Both the position numbers and the translations under genes were made by a program. The notes under the pieces are model-generated. The model saw nothing but the letters and a program-made list of their open reading frames with translations. It did not search any database and was not told the DNA's origin. Shown piece by piece: positions 20,801 to 28,989 of a DNA stretch of 30,228 bases. Source of the DNA: Cymbomonas tetramitiformis (taxonomy: Eukaryota; Chlorophyta; Pyramimonadophyceae; Pyramimonadales; Pyramimonadaceae); the NCBI GenBank assembly GCA_001247695.2, contig LGRX02015782.1:8571-38798 (forward strand). The letters run 5' to 3'. Positions within the stretch are counted from its first letter, which is position 1. Every line of letters begins with the position of its first letter.

Positions 20801-23800
20801 ACGTCAGCAGGGGGGCAGGGGGGGGTGGCGGCCTGCCGGGGAGCGGGCATTCAATGCGGCGCCCTCACATGTCGCCGCCTCTCGTCAAGAGCGGGACAAA
20901 CAGGCGGCTCCCTGGGAGGGGCGCAGCTAAGCGCAGAGGGATGCACAGCAGGGCGGAGGCACGGCGGGGTTAAGTGAATGGCATCCGTGCTATCGGCAGC
21001 ACATTGCAATTCATTCGTGGGCGCATCCTCCACTGCTGAGACCAAGTGAATGCCCGGGTTGCCGGGGAGAGCGGTGCATGTCACCGGAGTCGAGGACAGG
21101 CGGCGCCACGGGAGGCATAGGCTTCTGCGTCTGCTTGTCGATTTGATCCTCCGTGTACTGTGTCATCTCGCAGATGTCCGAGTACACCCGGTTCAACGCC
21201 TGCGCATGCCACCGCCATTGCAGCTTACTCCGCCACTCGGACGAGAATGAGCAGCATGAACTCTGCAGAGATCAACGGTGTAGAGGCATGCGGGAGATGC
21301 GCGTGGCACCCCTCCAGGGGGGATGAGTCGCGGCAGCGCGAGGGGGTCTGGCGGGTGCGCGCAGCACCTGGTGGCCGTACACGTTGTCGATGTCAAAGGC
21401 CTTAAGCTCAGTGCCGGCGCCAAGCGCTCGTCGATCACCCTTCAGCAAAGCACCTGCATGCGGCGAGAAGCTTTTGATGGCTTGGAAGGGTTGCGGGGGC
21501 GTTGCCATGTGGCGAGAACACTGCGATCCTGGGAGGAGACCCTGCTCCACCTGCCTACTGAGTGGTCGGCGGCAGAGGGGCCTCATGCAAGCGCACTGCA
21601 ATGGCCAGGCGGGGGCAAGGGCCCGGCAATGGGCGGGCAGGGGCGCAAGGGCCCTGCAACGGGCGGGCAGGGGGGCAAGGGCCCTGCAATGGGCGGGCAG
21701 GGGGGCAAGGGCCCTGCAATGGGCGGGCAGGGGCGCAAGGGCCCTGCAATGGGCGGGCAGGGGGGCGAGTCATATCACCGGACAGGTGGGAAGACGGTGG
21801 GGCAAGCAGGAACAAGGTGTGGTGTACACGGGGATGGCCAGGTTCGCATGGAGGTGGACGGGTGCACGACTACGGTGACATTCATGCGGGAGGTGGGCAG
21901 ACCCTTGAGGTGATTTGAATCCCAGTCTGGTACCACGCTGGGCGCTGGTGTGAGACGCGCCGACCGAGGTGTGCCCAGGCATCGGGCCCTAAAAGGAATT
22001 CCACATGCGACACCGGCATGTGTACTTGTGCCGGAGGGGGAGGGGGAGGGGAGGGGGGTTGCATGATTGCATGGTGCCAGCGCTTGCACACGGTTGGCGT
22101 GCCGAAGGAGCTTCGCGTGTTCACGGGGCCGAAAGGCGGGGCACTGACCCAGGGACTGCGTCCGTTTGGCAATGGAGCTGGCAAGCGGCGCTCGCCTCCG
22201 CAATTGTGCCGGAGGAGGAGGGGGAGGGAGGGGGGAGGGGGCACTGACCCAGGGACTGCATCCGTTTGGCAATGGAGCTGGCAAAGCGGCGCTCGCCTCC
22301 GCAATTGGTCACCTGACACACGCAGCAATGCAAAGGATACGACTCATGCTCCAGGCCAGGCAGGCCCCTCTGTCTTTGCGCAGTCACGCCAGGCAGACCT
22401 CCCCATTGTAGGAACCACCACATTACTCCCCCTCGTGCAGTCCCACCAGCAGGCCCCCTCGTGCAGTCCCACCAGCAGGCCCCCTCGTGCAGTCCCACCA
22501 GCAGGCCCCTCGGCGCTTGCACCAGGCATCCCCTCACTCTGCAGTACCGCCAGGCGGACCCCTCAAAACTTCCCCGAGGCGAGTCCCCGCTGCGCGATCC
22601 TTTCTGAGGTATCTCCCAGGGGGCGCGTGCGGGGCGCCGCAGGGGAGCAGACGGAGGCGCGACCAGGATGCGGTAGATGGGGGCGGAAGTCTGGTTGGAG
22701 CGGTGCGTGCGGCCGAACTGCTGGATCGCCTTCTCGGCGCTCCACGGCAGCTCGAGCGTGATGTGCAGCCGCCGCCGCTGATTCAGGGCGCGGCGATCCG
22801 CCTGCCCAGGCACTCCCCTCGACCCCCACGTTGTGCTCATTGAAGGCCTGAGGGCCCGCCTGCCAAAACACCTTCACGCGCCTCCTGCGGTGACAATTGA
22901 GCCTACCCCCCACTCCCGCCCCCCGCCCCCGCTGCCAGCCTGCAGCTCCGCCCAAACAACATCCATCGTTCACAGTGGTCGCCACACTCCGGCGGCCTCT
23001 GTAGTGCGCCCGGGCCTTTGGGCCGTCCGATGCTGCAGAGCGGCAACAGCAGGGTAGACGAGCGCACCTGATTCAACGTCCCGCACGCTCCAAAAGCGCG
23101 GCAGCGCACCTGCAGGGAGATGCCGGTGGAGGCCGCCTCGGAAATGATGGCAATGAGCTTGCGGCCCGCCATGAAGTGCTCCTTCTCAGTCATGTTCAGC
23201 AGCTTGCGGCTCTTACCTGAGGACTCCTCCCCGGCCTCCTCCTCCACTGCGCGTGAGCTTCGCGGAGGCTCCACATTCGCGGGGGGGGGGCTACATTGAA
23301 GACAGTGCCGTGCTGCAACTGGACAAGGGCGCCACTCTGCACCCTTGTCCCCTCCTTTGCACGCCGCTTCTTCCCGGCATATCCCATCAAGTCCACTCCA
23401 GTCCACAGACGCCCCTGGACCCTTCCGGCCCTTCCCGGGGCCTCTGTGTCGCCTGGCCATTTTACTTTGGGAAAAGAAAAATGGGCTTTTATTGGCATTA
23501 TTGATCTTCTTCATCCGGAAATCAGACCCGTCGCAAGGAACAAACCTCTGCGTCGCCTGGCACCGGCCCTGGAGCGCGCCGTCAGCCAGATGAGGACGTC
23601 ACAGCCTCGCTGCAGCTGGGGGCGCCGGGTGTCCAAGCACGCACCCTCGCAGCGCTTGGCGTAGGACACGCAACCCTCGTCGTTGCGCACCATCTGACCG
23701 CTCCTACCGGACATCTCCGCCACCTTACTCGGGCCTCCCAGTAAGTCTGTCAGATGGTCCAGCGGGTTCTGCACCCACCGCCCGCCCCTCCCCAGCGTGC

Positions 23801-24180
23801 CTCCCACTGAGCCAATCTCCAGAGAAGTCATCCACTTGGCTCCCCGCTCCCTCCCCGCTCCCACTGAGCCAATCTCGATCATGCTGGCGCTCAGCAGTGA
23901 GGGGGGCGCCCAATCGGCAGGCCGACAACTGCAGTGAGACGGTGCGCGCAAAGGCCCCCCCCGCCCCGCCGTGGGCCGCGCATGCTAGGGACTGGGGTCC
24001 CCGCACCGGTGCGGGATGAATCACCCCCCCCTGCCAGTGTCCTTCACGCGGCAAGGCTCACACCCCCCTGCCAGTCTCCTTCACGCGGCAAGGCTGGGGA
24101 CAGAGGTGGAAGTGGTGGGGCAGGGGAAGTACCGGAGGCAGCTCGAGGATCTCCACGATCTGAAGCAGGAGCTTGTGGAT
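17844..24180 (-). CDS. strawberry-notch (SBNO) helicase, C-terminal half
   Basis: A homologue of the strawberry notch / SBNO (plant FORGETTER1) family: SF2-like helicases acting with chromatin and transcription in the nucleus. Exons with matching phases are: about 24180-24133, 23768-23645, 23216-23110, 22801-22664, 22312-22249, 21453-21368, 21199-21085, (gap), 20389-20258, 20094-19916, 19584-?, 19328-?, and 18367 to the end. Landmarks are [53 protein letters not shown] (arginine-finger motif VI region), [55 protein letters not shown] and [20 protein letters not shown]. The N-terminal ATPase lobe with the P-loop is not in the window. One or more exons between 21085 and 20389 and the exact 3' end were not found. 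Confidence 0.93.
18140..18367 (-). other. SBNO C-terminal exon
   Basis: The acceptor AATTTCCCAG precedes [20 protein letters not shown], then [20 protein letters not shown]. The open frame runs on to TGA at 17844, but similarity to the family fades after ELTRL, where CTG/GTAACA could be a donor. The true stop is therefore uncertain. Confidence 0.85.
18687..18790. repeat. 52-nt direct duplication
   Basis: Two copies of TGCAAAGCTCGCAATCTGCC, continuing through CATCATCCACCTAGA, in tandem. They lie in the SBNO intron before the C-terminal exon. Confidence 0.9.
18838..19196. repeat. 54-nt minisatellite in SBNO intron
   Basis: About seven copies of a ~54-nt unit containing CATCAGCCTGTCATCGGAGT and CACTTCCACTGCCTCCACA. 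Being 18 codons long, it keeps several plus-strand frames open; those are not genes. Confidence 0.95.
19200..19328 (-). other. probable SBNO exon with SVACLHNG
   Basis: The acceptor TTATTTTTTCAG precedes a frame including [19 protein letters not shown], which fits the W...Y..S...C.HG region of SBNO proteins. The 3' border is uncertain; the intron that follows holds the 54-nt minisatellite. Confidence 0.5.
19400..19584 (-). other. SBNO exon [15 protein letters not shown]
   Basis: The acceptor ATCGGCGCAG precedes [20 protein letters not shown], and later MRIQRPHNA corresponds to the family's RPN.G segment. It joins DGFYV in phase 0. The 3' border is not fixed; the coordinate given is approximate. 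Confidence 0.75.
19916..20094 (-). other. SBNO exon SGAST..VDRGLSF
   Basis: 179-nt exon. The acceptor is CTGCAGGCAG and the donor is GTG/GTGCGC. It encodes [38 protein letters not shown] and HDGFYV. Confidence 0.9.
20258..20389 (-). other. SBNO exon FLNRMLGL
   Basis: 132-nt exon. The acceptor is ACCTACGAG and the donor is AACG/GTAATG. It encodes [20 protein letters not shown] and then [19 protein letters not shown]. The family has about 40 more residues between this and the previous exon, so one exon is probably missed. Confidence 0.93.
21085..21199 (-). other. SBNO exon [12 protein letters not shown]
   Basis: 115-nt exon. The acceptor is GCATGCGCAG and the donor is TCCG/GTGACA. It encodes [20 protein letters not shown] and [13 protein letters not shown]. 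The phase agrees on both sides (0 in, 1 out). Confidence 0.82.
21368..21453 (-). other. SBNO exon GDRRALG...DIDNVYG
   Basis: 86-nt exon. The acceptor is CGCATGCAG and the donor is CAG/GTGCTG. It encodes [13 protein letters not shown] and [12 protein letters not shown]. It joins the previous exon to give [12 protein letters not shown], the family's SLGALTHGDRRA. Confidence 0.94.
21601..21768. repeat. 30-nt minisatellite in SBNO intron
   Basis: Five to six copies of GGGCGGGCAGGGGGGCAAGG followed by GCCCTGCAAT, in the intron between the exons at 22249 and 21453. On the coding strand each unit contains ATTGCAG/GGCCC, an acceptor-like sequence. Confidence 0.94.
22141..22206 (-). pseudogene. decayed tandem copy of SBNO exon
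   Basis: A near-identical duplicate of the exon at 22249-22312, exactly 100 bp away. It has lost one T (GCCGCTTGCC against GCCGCTTTGCC), which shifts the frame. The acceptor side has also changed: the functional copy's GTCAG before the exon is replaced by sequence without AG. The donor CTGG/GTCAGT is kept. Confidence 0.9.
22249..22312 (-). other. SBNO exon [13 protein letters not shown]
   Basis: 64-nt exon. The acceptor is TGTGTCAG and the donor is CTGG/GTCAGT. It encodes [20 protein letters not shown] and then LG in phase 1. A decayed copy lies 100 bp downstream in the gene. Confidence 0.93.
22435..22512. repeat. 26-nt repeat, three copies
   Basis: Three near-perfect copies of GTGCAGTCCCACCAGCAGGC followed by CCCCTC, in the SBNO intron between the exons at 22664 and 22312. 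Confidence 0.93.
22664..22801 (-). other. SBNO exon with [11 protein letters not shown]
   Basis: 138-nt exon (46 codons). The acceptor is CTGGGCAG and the donor is CTG/GTCGCG, a weak donor after GT. It encodes [20 protein letters not shown] and [17 protein letters not shown], the most conserved helicase block of the family. Confidence 0.96.
23110..23216 (-). other. SBNO exon with [11 protein letters not shown]
   Basis: 107-nt exon. The acceptor is GTCCTCAG and the donor is CAG/GTGCGC. It encodes [19 protein letters not shown] and then [16 protein letters not shown]. Confidence 0.95.
23645..23768 (-). other. SBNO exon NPLDHL...AKRCEG
   Basis: 124-nt exon. The acceptor is GGTGGGTGCAG and the donor is GAGG/GTGCGT. 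It encodes [19 protein letters not shown] followed by [20 protein letters not shown], the SBNO segment N-terminal to the helicase core repeat. Confidence 0.93.
23803..23877. repeat. direct duplication with ACTGAGCCAATCTC
   Basis: CTCCCACTGAGCCAATCTC occurs twice about 60 nt apart in the SBNO intron upstream of the exon at 23768. Confidence 0.75.
24021..24096. repeat. 37-nt direct duplication
   Basis: Two copies of CCCCCTGCCAGTGTCCTTCA followed by CGCGGCAAGGCTCACA, in the SBNO intron. Confidence 0.9.
24133..24180 (-). other. SBNO exon ending LELPP
   Basis: Encodes [13 protein letters not shown]. The donor CCG/GTACTT at 24132 joins in phase 0 to NPLDHL, rebuilding the family's LPPN(P/T)LDEL motif. 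The start is uncertain: acceptors after CACAAG or CTTCAG are both possible. Confidence 0.75.
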
Positions 24181-24249
24181 GGCAGTGAGGTGCGAGTGCA
24201 TGGTGTGCACGTGGCGCTTGGGCTGAGCGGTCGCCTGCCACATGCCCCG

Positions 24250-24790
24250 CTACCGTGTTGCATCAGCTCCACCCAAGCGCCCAAGGGAAGACCCCTCTAA
24301 GCGCCGTGTTGCATCAGCTCCACCCAGGGCGGTGAAAGCATGCCAACCGGGTGAACCGAACGTTAATTTGCAATACATTTCATCAAGCCACACGATATCA
24401 TCGACGGGGATCATCATCGGGAACTGCAGAAACTGATTAGTGTACCATACATTATGTATATGCACCACTATAATACGCACCACTGTGTGTGTGTGTGTGT
24501 ATCATTATAGTTTCTGAAGTTTCGTATGACGATCCCCGTCAATGATATCCTGTGGTTTGATGATCTGTATTTAAAATTAATGTCCGTTTCGCCCGATTGG
24601 CGTGCTTTCACTCCCCTCCATGTTGCTCCACCCATGCGCCCAAGGGAAGACCCCTCTAAGCGCCCTCCCAGGGCATTGCTGGCGTGCCACTCCCTCCATG
24701 TCGCTCCACCCATGCGCCCAAGGGAAGACCCCTCTAAGCGCCCTCCTAGGGCGTTGCTGGCGTGCTTTCACTCCCCTATGTGTCGCCACC
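24250..24790. repeat. ~75-nt repeat family around an inverted repeat
   Basis: Units with GCTCCACCCATGCGCCCAAG and GGAAGACCCCTCTAAGCGCC occur at 24,250-24,332 and again at 24,613-24,790. They are split by the inverted repeat at 24,334-24,612. Position is intronic if the acidic exon at 24,905 belongs to SBNO. Confidence 0.85.
24334..24612. repeat. imperfect inverted repeat, ~120-nt arms
   Basis: The left arm starts GTGAAAGCATGCCAACCGGG. The right arm, read in reverse complement, starts GTGAAAGCACGCCAATCGGG. Both continue through GATATCAT.GACGGGGATC to CAGAAACT. The loop contains a (GT)n microsatellite near 24,484-24,501. It is AT-richer than its surroundings and looks like an old foldback/MITE-type insertion. 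Confidence 0.82.
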
Positions 24791-24904
24791 AACCCACTAC
24801 AAAGGATCAACGGAGAGCCTCCTGCCAATCAAATGCGGGGGATGGGAGAGGGGGTATTGTGTACAATGCGGCGGCATGAGCAGGAGCATGGCGTGCGGTC
24901 TCAC

Positions 24905-24976
24905 CCGCTTGTCTTCATCGTCATCGCTGGAATCGCCAAGCTCAATGACACCGTCGTCTGCCGTGGCGGCGCCCTT
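24905..24976 (-). other. acidic exon, probably upstream SBNO linker
   Basis: 72-nt phase-0 exon. The acceptor is GTACCAAGCAG and the donor is CGG/GTGAGA. It encodes ADDGVIELGDSSDDDEDKR. SBNO proteins carry an acidic linker before the LPPN(P/T)LDEL block, and the order and strand fit. The low-complexity sequence cannot prove it. Confidence 0.5.
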
Positions 24977-25019
24977 CTGCTTGGTACACCCAACATGTGC
25001 GCTCCTCAGAATACCGGCA

Positions 25020-25100
25020 GCATCGACACCGAGCTGCCGCGTCAACCGAGCTGCCGCGTCGACACAAAGTTGCAGCGTCAATCGAGCTGCAACGTCAATA
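25020..25100. repeat. ~19-nt degenerate repeat
   Basis: Four to five imperfect copies of CGAGCTGCCGCGTCAAC-like sequence. Confidence 0.7.
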
Positions 25101-25570
25101 CGCAGCAAAATACCCAGCATCAATGCCACTATCCACTCGCCCAAAGGCTGCTATCGGGCTTTTGGATCGGCGGGCGGGGGTGCTCAGGGGCGGGAATTGT
25201 GTGGGCGGTGCTCAAGAGATAGTGGGCACCTCTTCAGAGCATTGCGCTACGCGGCCTGTGAATGTGATGCCGCCGCCCATGTGTCTCCGCCGCCGACGAT
25301 CCACGCACTAACACCCCCCACCCCTGAGCCATTTGCAGGCGGTCAAGCTGCCGGGTACACGAAATTGGACTACTGCATATACAATCATCCGCGCTGCCAG
25401 AAGCGGAGTCTGGCTATCATGCAAGTGGTCAGGCGGCCGGATACGGGTTCCTGCAATTCCACATACGGATGGTCAATCTGCTGGACGAGAGTAGCTGCAT
25501 TGCTGGACGCAAGCGGTGAGGCTAATGCATGAGGGAGGTCAAGCAGGAGCGCGGGCTGGGCAGCTAAATC
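25100..25570. other. stretch without recognisable gene
   Basis: GC-rich sequence with overlapping short open frames and no recognisable motif. Possibly more intron of the SBNO gene. Confidence 0.5.
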
Positions 25571-25571
25571 G

Positions 25572-25718
25572 CTTGAAGATCGCTCGGAATCGCTTGAGAA
25601 ACCCCTCTTGAGGATCGCTCGGAATCGCTTGAGAAACCCCTCTTGAGGATCGCTCGGAATTGCTTGAGAAACCCCTCTTGAGGATCGCTCGGAATCGCTT
25701 GAGAAACCCCTCTTGAGG
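25572..25718. repeat. 35-nt minisatellite
   Basis: Four nearly perfect copies of GAGGATCGCTCGGAATCGCT followed by TGAGAAACCCCTCTT. Confidence 0.95.
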
Positions 25719-25841
25719 GGTAGAGCGTCACCGACTGCTGCTAAATGCTTCTCAATGATATCTGGCGCAACCTGTGGGCTCCAGACCCCACTTCGCTCAC
25801 GTCAGTGCCACAGATATGTTTCCCTCATCCACCGCCGCACA

Positions 25842-25920
25842 AGTATGCGCCCCCCCGGGTGTGCACCCCTCACCAACCTCTGCATGATTATGTCCCCCCC
25901 TAGGTGTGCACCCCTCACAA
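25842..25920. repeat. ~41-nt direct duplication
   Basis: Two copies centred on GGTGTGCACCCCTCAC, each preceded by a C-rich run (CCCCCCC). Confidence 0.75.
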
Positions 25921-25990
25921 TTCTTGGCAAAGACAACTTTTCCCGTGAAAGTGACAAACAATGAAATGGAAGTGAAAGCCACCATCTCTA

Positions 25991-26029
25991 GGGTTTTAGG
26001 GTTTACTTGAGCCTTAAACCCTAAAACCC
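25991..26029. repeat. telomere-like inverted repeat
   Basis: GGGTTTTAGGGTTTA at 25991-26005 is exactly mirrored by TAAACCCTAAAACCC at 26015-26029. The units match plant/green-algal telomere motifs (TTTAGGG, TTTTAGGG), one or two per arm. Confidence 0.8.
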
Positions 26030-26049
26030 ACATTCCTCTCACATGGTCA

Positions 26050-26152
26050 AGTTTTTTTCTTCTTTCTTTCTTTCTTCTTTTCTTCTTTCTTCCTTTCGCT
26101 TTTCTTTCTCTTTCTTTCTCTTTCTTTCTCTTTATTTCTCTTTCTTTCTCTC
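26050..26152. repeat. pyrimidine (TTTC)n microsatellite
   Basis: About 100 nt of TTTC/TCTT-rich sequence, almost purely pyrimidine on the plus strand, starting about 20 bp after the telomere-like inverted repeat. Confidence 0.92.
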
Positions 26153-26159
26153 ACACAAA

Positions 26160-26605
26160 ACTTGGCAGCGTCTCGGGGCCACACCCAAGCCAGTCAACAG
26201 GAATGGCACAGCCTAGTTAGTTGCACAGGCCCAGTAGTAGCACGGGACGGCAGGGGTGGAGGGGGATACAATGGTCAAAGCAGACACACGCGATCCCGAA
26301 TGAGCACAACCCTGCGACTCACAACGGCGAATAGCGGCGGAGTGGGCAGGTGCACCTTTGCTTCGAGGTACAGACCCGTACGCAGGTATAGCTCGCGCCT
26401 TTCCCTGGTTCAGCGCCGTCGCCCATCGCCCAGCACTCTGAGCGAGGGTACCGTGGAGTTGCCCAAGATATTCATGGTGCGCTCATTCTTAACCGCAACA
26501 TGGCACAACACGGGTTGACGCGGCACGGCACAGACTATTTGAAAATCAGGTAAAACCCTAAATCTCACCACTAGGAGCATCCCCAGGATACCGCTGGAGC
26601 AGCTG
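26160..26605. other. stretch without recognisable gene
   Basis: Single-copy sequence. Overlapping open frames on both strands show no motif. Confidence 0.5.
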
Positions 26606-26609
26606 TAAG

Positions 26610-26752
26610 CCGTGCGTATGTGTGCCCGTTGCGGGTCACTTGTGCACTTCCTGCTTGCGCATGCGTATGTGTGCCCGCTGCGGGTCACTTGTGCACTTCC
26701 TGCTTGCTCATGCGTACGTGTGCCCGCTGCGGGTCACTTGTTCCTGCCTGCT
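26610..26752. repeat. 49-nt minisatellite, short left part
   Basis: Three copies of the same 49-nt unit as the array at 27,825-28,710 (GTGCCCGCTGCGGGTCACTT and GTGCACTTCCTGCTTGC). It is separated from the main array by the inserted 1,065-bp element. Confidence 0.95.
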
Positions 26753-26757
26753 CATCA

Positions 26758-27822
26758 GCTACTATCCAAAGTGCAAGTCCTCCCACAAGGACCACTTCGC
26801 ATTCGCTATATTGGTCGCTAGCTTGCCCGTTAAAGCATATTCAAGCCTTGTTTCATGATATTCTTTAGTCAATTGAATATTATTTTGCATGGGTTCGTCC
26901 CTAGAGTGACTTTAGGGTCATGCTTAGCGGGTGTGCTTTGGGGATGTGATTTCACAAAAATCACGAACTAAACCTTGGTCCTCCCACAAGGACCAGGCTA
27001 TCACTCAAGCTAACTCCCTCCTCGAAGGTCCTGTGAAAATATGAGCACCCATGTTGTCAAGTTCTCGAGCTGCTCTTTTTGCAATGTCTGTCAAAACTTT
27101 CATCCGAGGTCATCTTGACCCTCCAAATATCGGTTGAAGCAGCACCGAGTGTCAAAACGAAAAAATGCCTTAAATCTCCCAAAAAGAAATTGCCTTCCGT
27201 CCGGTTCAACGATGCATACACGCCAAATTATTGCACATTGTGGCCATGTAGATGGCTCAAAATTCAAGAATCGTGTCTATATGCCGACCATAGCGAGGCG
27301 GTGGTGTGGAAGTGCCATGCACGCACTCAATCTAGCATCCACGACATCACATCAAAGCCAAAATTAACTCTTAGATTTTCTGACATTTGACCAAAAATGA
27401 TAGGACATGTCGAGTTGGGCGCAAATATATGTCCACTACGAGGTTATAAACTTGTGTTCTATTGTAAACATGATTGTACACCATGCTACGGTGTTGCTGA
27501 ATCCTTGGACGCATGCTCAACCTCCATATACTGTCAGCAAAAAAATATTGAAGACACGGTATTATTTTGAGTGATTTTTAACATTAGAAATTTTCTGAGT
27601 TGAAAAATCCGAGGGATGCATATACAAATTCGATCGTTGTAGATATATGAGGCGGATCAAACCAGGCATCATCTAACTAAGTATAGACCCTGTATATACC
27701 ACCTTTCATTGGGCGCACCTCCAATTTTGGTTGGCATGCCCAATTAAATTATTTGAAAACAGGTCCTTGTGGGAGGACCACATTCAAACCTAGTCCTCCC
27801 ACAAGGACAGCGGGATAGTAGC
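26758..27822. mobile_element. 1,065-bp inverted-repeat element inserted in the 49-nt array
   Basis: An AT-rich segment between two parts of one minisatellite. The ends are inverted: GCTACTATCC at 26758-26767 and GGATAGTAGC at 27813-27822. CATCA flanks both sides (26753-26757 and 27823-27827) and would be a 5-bp target duplication; CAT as 3 bp is an alternative reading. Near the ends lie four copies of a quasi-palindrome, GTCCTCCCACAAGGACC, at 26777, 26978, 27762 (inverted) and 27793. No transposase is recognised; the only sizeable frame inside (27,079-27,390, plus) is unrecognised and Lys/Ser-rich. It is probably non-autonomous; the superfamily is not assigned. Confidence 0.72.
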
Positions 27823-27824
27823 CA

Positions 27825-28710
27825 TCATGCGTATGTGTGCCCGCTGCGGGTCAATTGTGCACTTCCTGCTTGCTCATGCGTATGTGTGCCCGCTGCCGGT
27901 CACTTGTGCACTCCCTGCTTGCGCATGCGAATGTGTGCCTGCTGCGGGTCACTTGTGCACTTCCTGCTTGCTCATGCGTATGTATGCCCGTTGCGGTCAC
28001 TTGTGCACTCCTGCTTCATGCGTATGTGTGCCCGCTGCGGGTCACTTGTGCACCCTTGCTTGCGCATGCGTATGTGTGCCCGTTGCGGGTCACTTGTGCA
28101 CTCCTGCTTGCTCATGCGTATGTGTGCCCGCCGCGTGTCACTTGTGCACTGCCTACTTGCTCATGCGTATGTTTGCCCGCTGCGGGTCACTTGTGCACTT
28201 CCTGCTTGCTCATGCGTATGTGTGCCCGCTGCGGGTCACTTGTGCACTCCCTGCTTGCTCATGCGTATGTGTGCCCGCCGCGTGTAACTTGTGCACGTCC
28301 TGCTTGCTCATGCGTATGTGTATGCGCGCCGGGTCACTTGTGCACTGCCTACTTGCTCATGCGTATGTTTGCCCGCTGAGGGTCACTTGTGCACTTCCTG
28401 CTTGCTCATGCGTATGTGTGCCCGTTGTGGGTCACTTGCACTCCTGCTTGCTCATGCGTATGTGTGCCCGCTGCCATGTGTATGTGTGCCCGTTGCGGGT
28501 CACTTGTGCACTGCCTGCTTGCTCATGCGTACGTGTGCCCGCTGCGGGTCACTTGTGCACTTCCTGCTTGCGCATGCGTATGTGTGCCCGTTGCGGGTCA
28601 CTTGTGCACTGCCTGCTTGCTCATGCGTACGTGTGCCCGCTGCGGGTCACTTGTGCACTTCCTGCTTGCTCATGCGTATGTGTGCGCGCTGCGGGTCACC
28701 TTTGCACTTC
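27825..28710. repeat. 49-nt minisatellite, main array (~18 units)
   Basis: The unit contains GTGCCCGCTGCGGGTCACTT, GTGCACTTCCTGCTTGC and TCATGCGTAT. The last unit grades into the 3' end of the minus-strand exon at 28,700. Because 49 is not a multiple of 3, three plus frames stay open and give Cys-rich false proteins of up to 349 residues. Confidence 0.96.
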
Positions 28711-28839
28711 CTCTTTGCTCTTCTCCGTCATCATCACCACGTCATCATCATCAGCCTCATCAGTGTTCTTTTGCGCTGCCGCCTCCTCCGCTCTGATCAC
28801 GTCGTCTATGCAGGGCTCCCTGCGCCACGCGGCCGCACA
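28700..28839 (-). CDS. acidic internal exon of an unassigned gene
   Basis: The acceptor GGGTTGCGTTGCAG lies before 28839 and the donor CAAAG/GTGACC after 28700. The frame reads REPCIDDVIRAEEAAAQKNT, then DEADDDDVVMMTEKSKEEVQ and R. It is strongly acidic and helical, with a DDDD core. It could be a low-complexity part of the SBNO gene, which lies downstream on the same strand, or of another gene; nothing decides. It is bounded closely by two minisatellites. Confidence 0.45.
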
Positions 28840-28989
28840 CTGCAACGCAACCCCTAGACTGTCAGGACCACTGTGAACTTCAGCCGTGGAAAACAACGTG
28901 AGATCACCTCTGACAGGCCTGGCACGCGGCCACACTCGCAGAAACCCTCCAACGGGCAGTAGTGTAGATATCGGCCTGGCGGGTGGTAG

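Noticed and set aside
21323..21918. Gly/Gln-rich plus-strand frames
   Set aside because: They cover the 30-nt intronic repeat and lie antisense to a well-supported SBNO exon.
27769..28876. Cys-rich repeat proteins (CVCVPAAGHLCT-type)
   Set aside because: The unit is 49 nt, so frames rotate, and three plus frames give equally long products; this is typical of a non-coding array.
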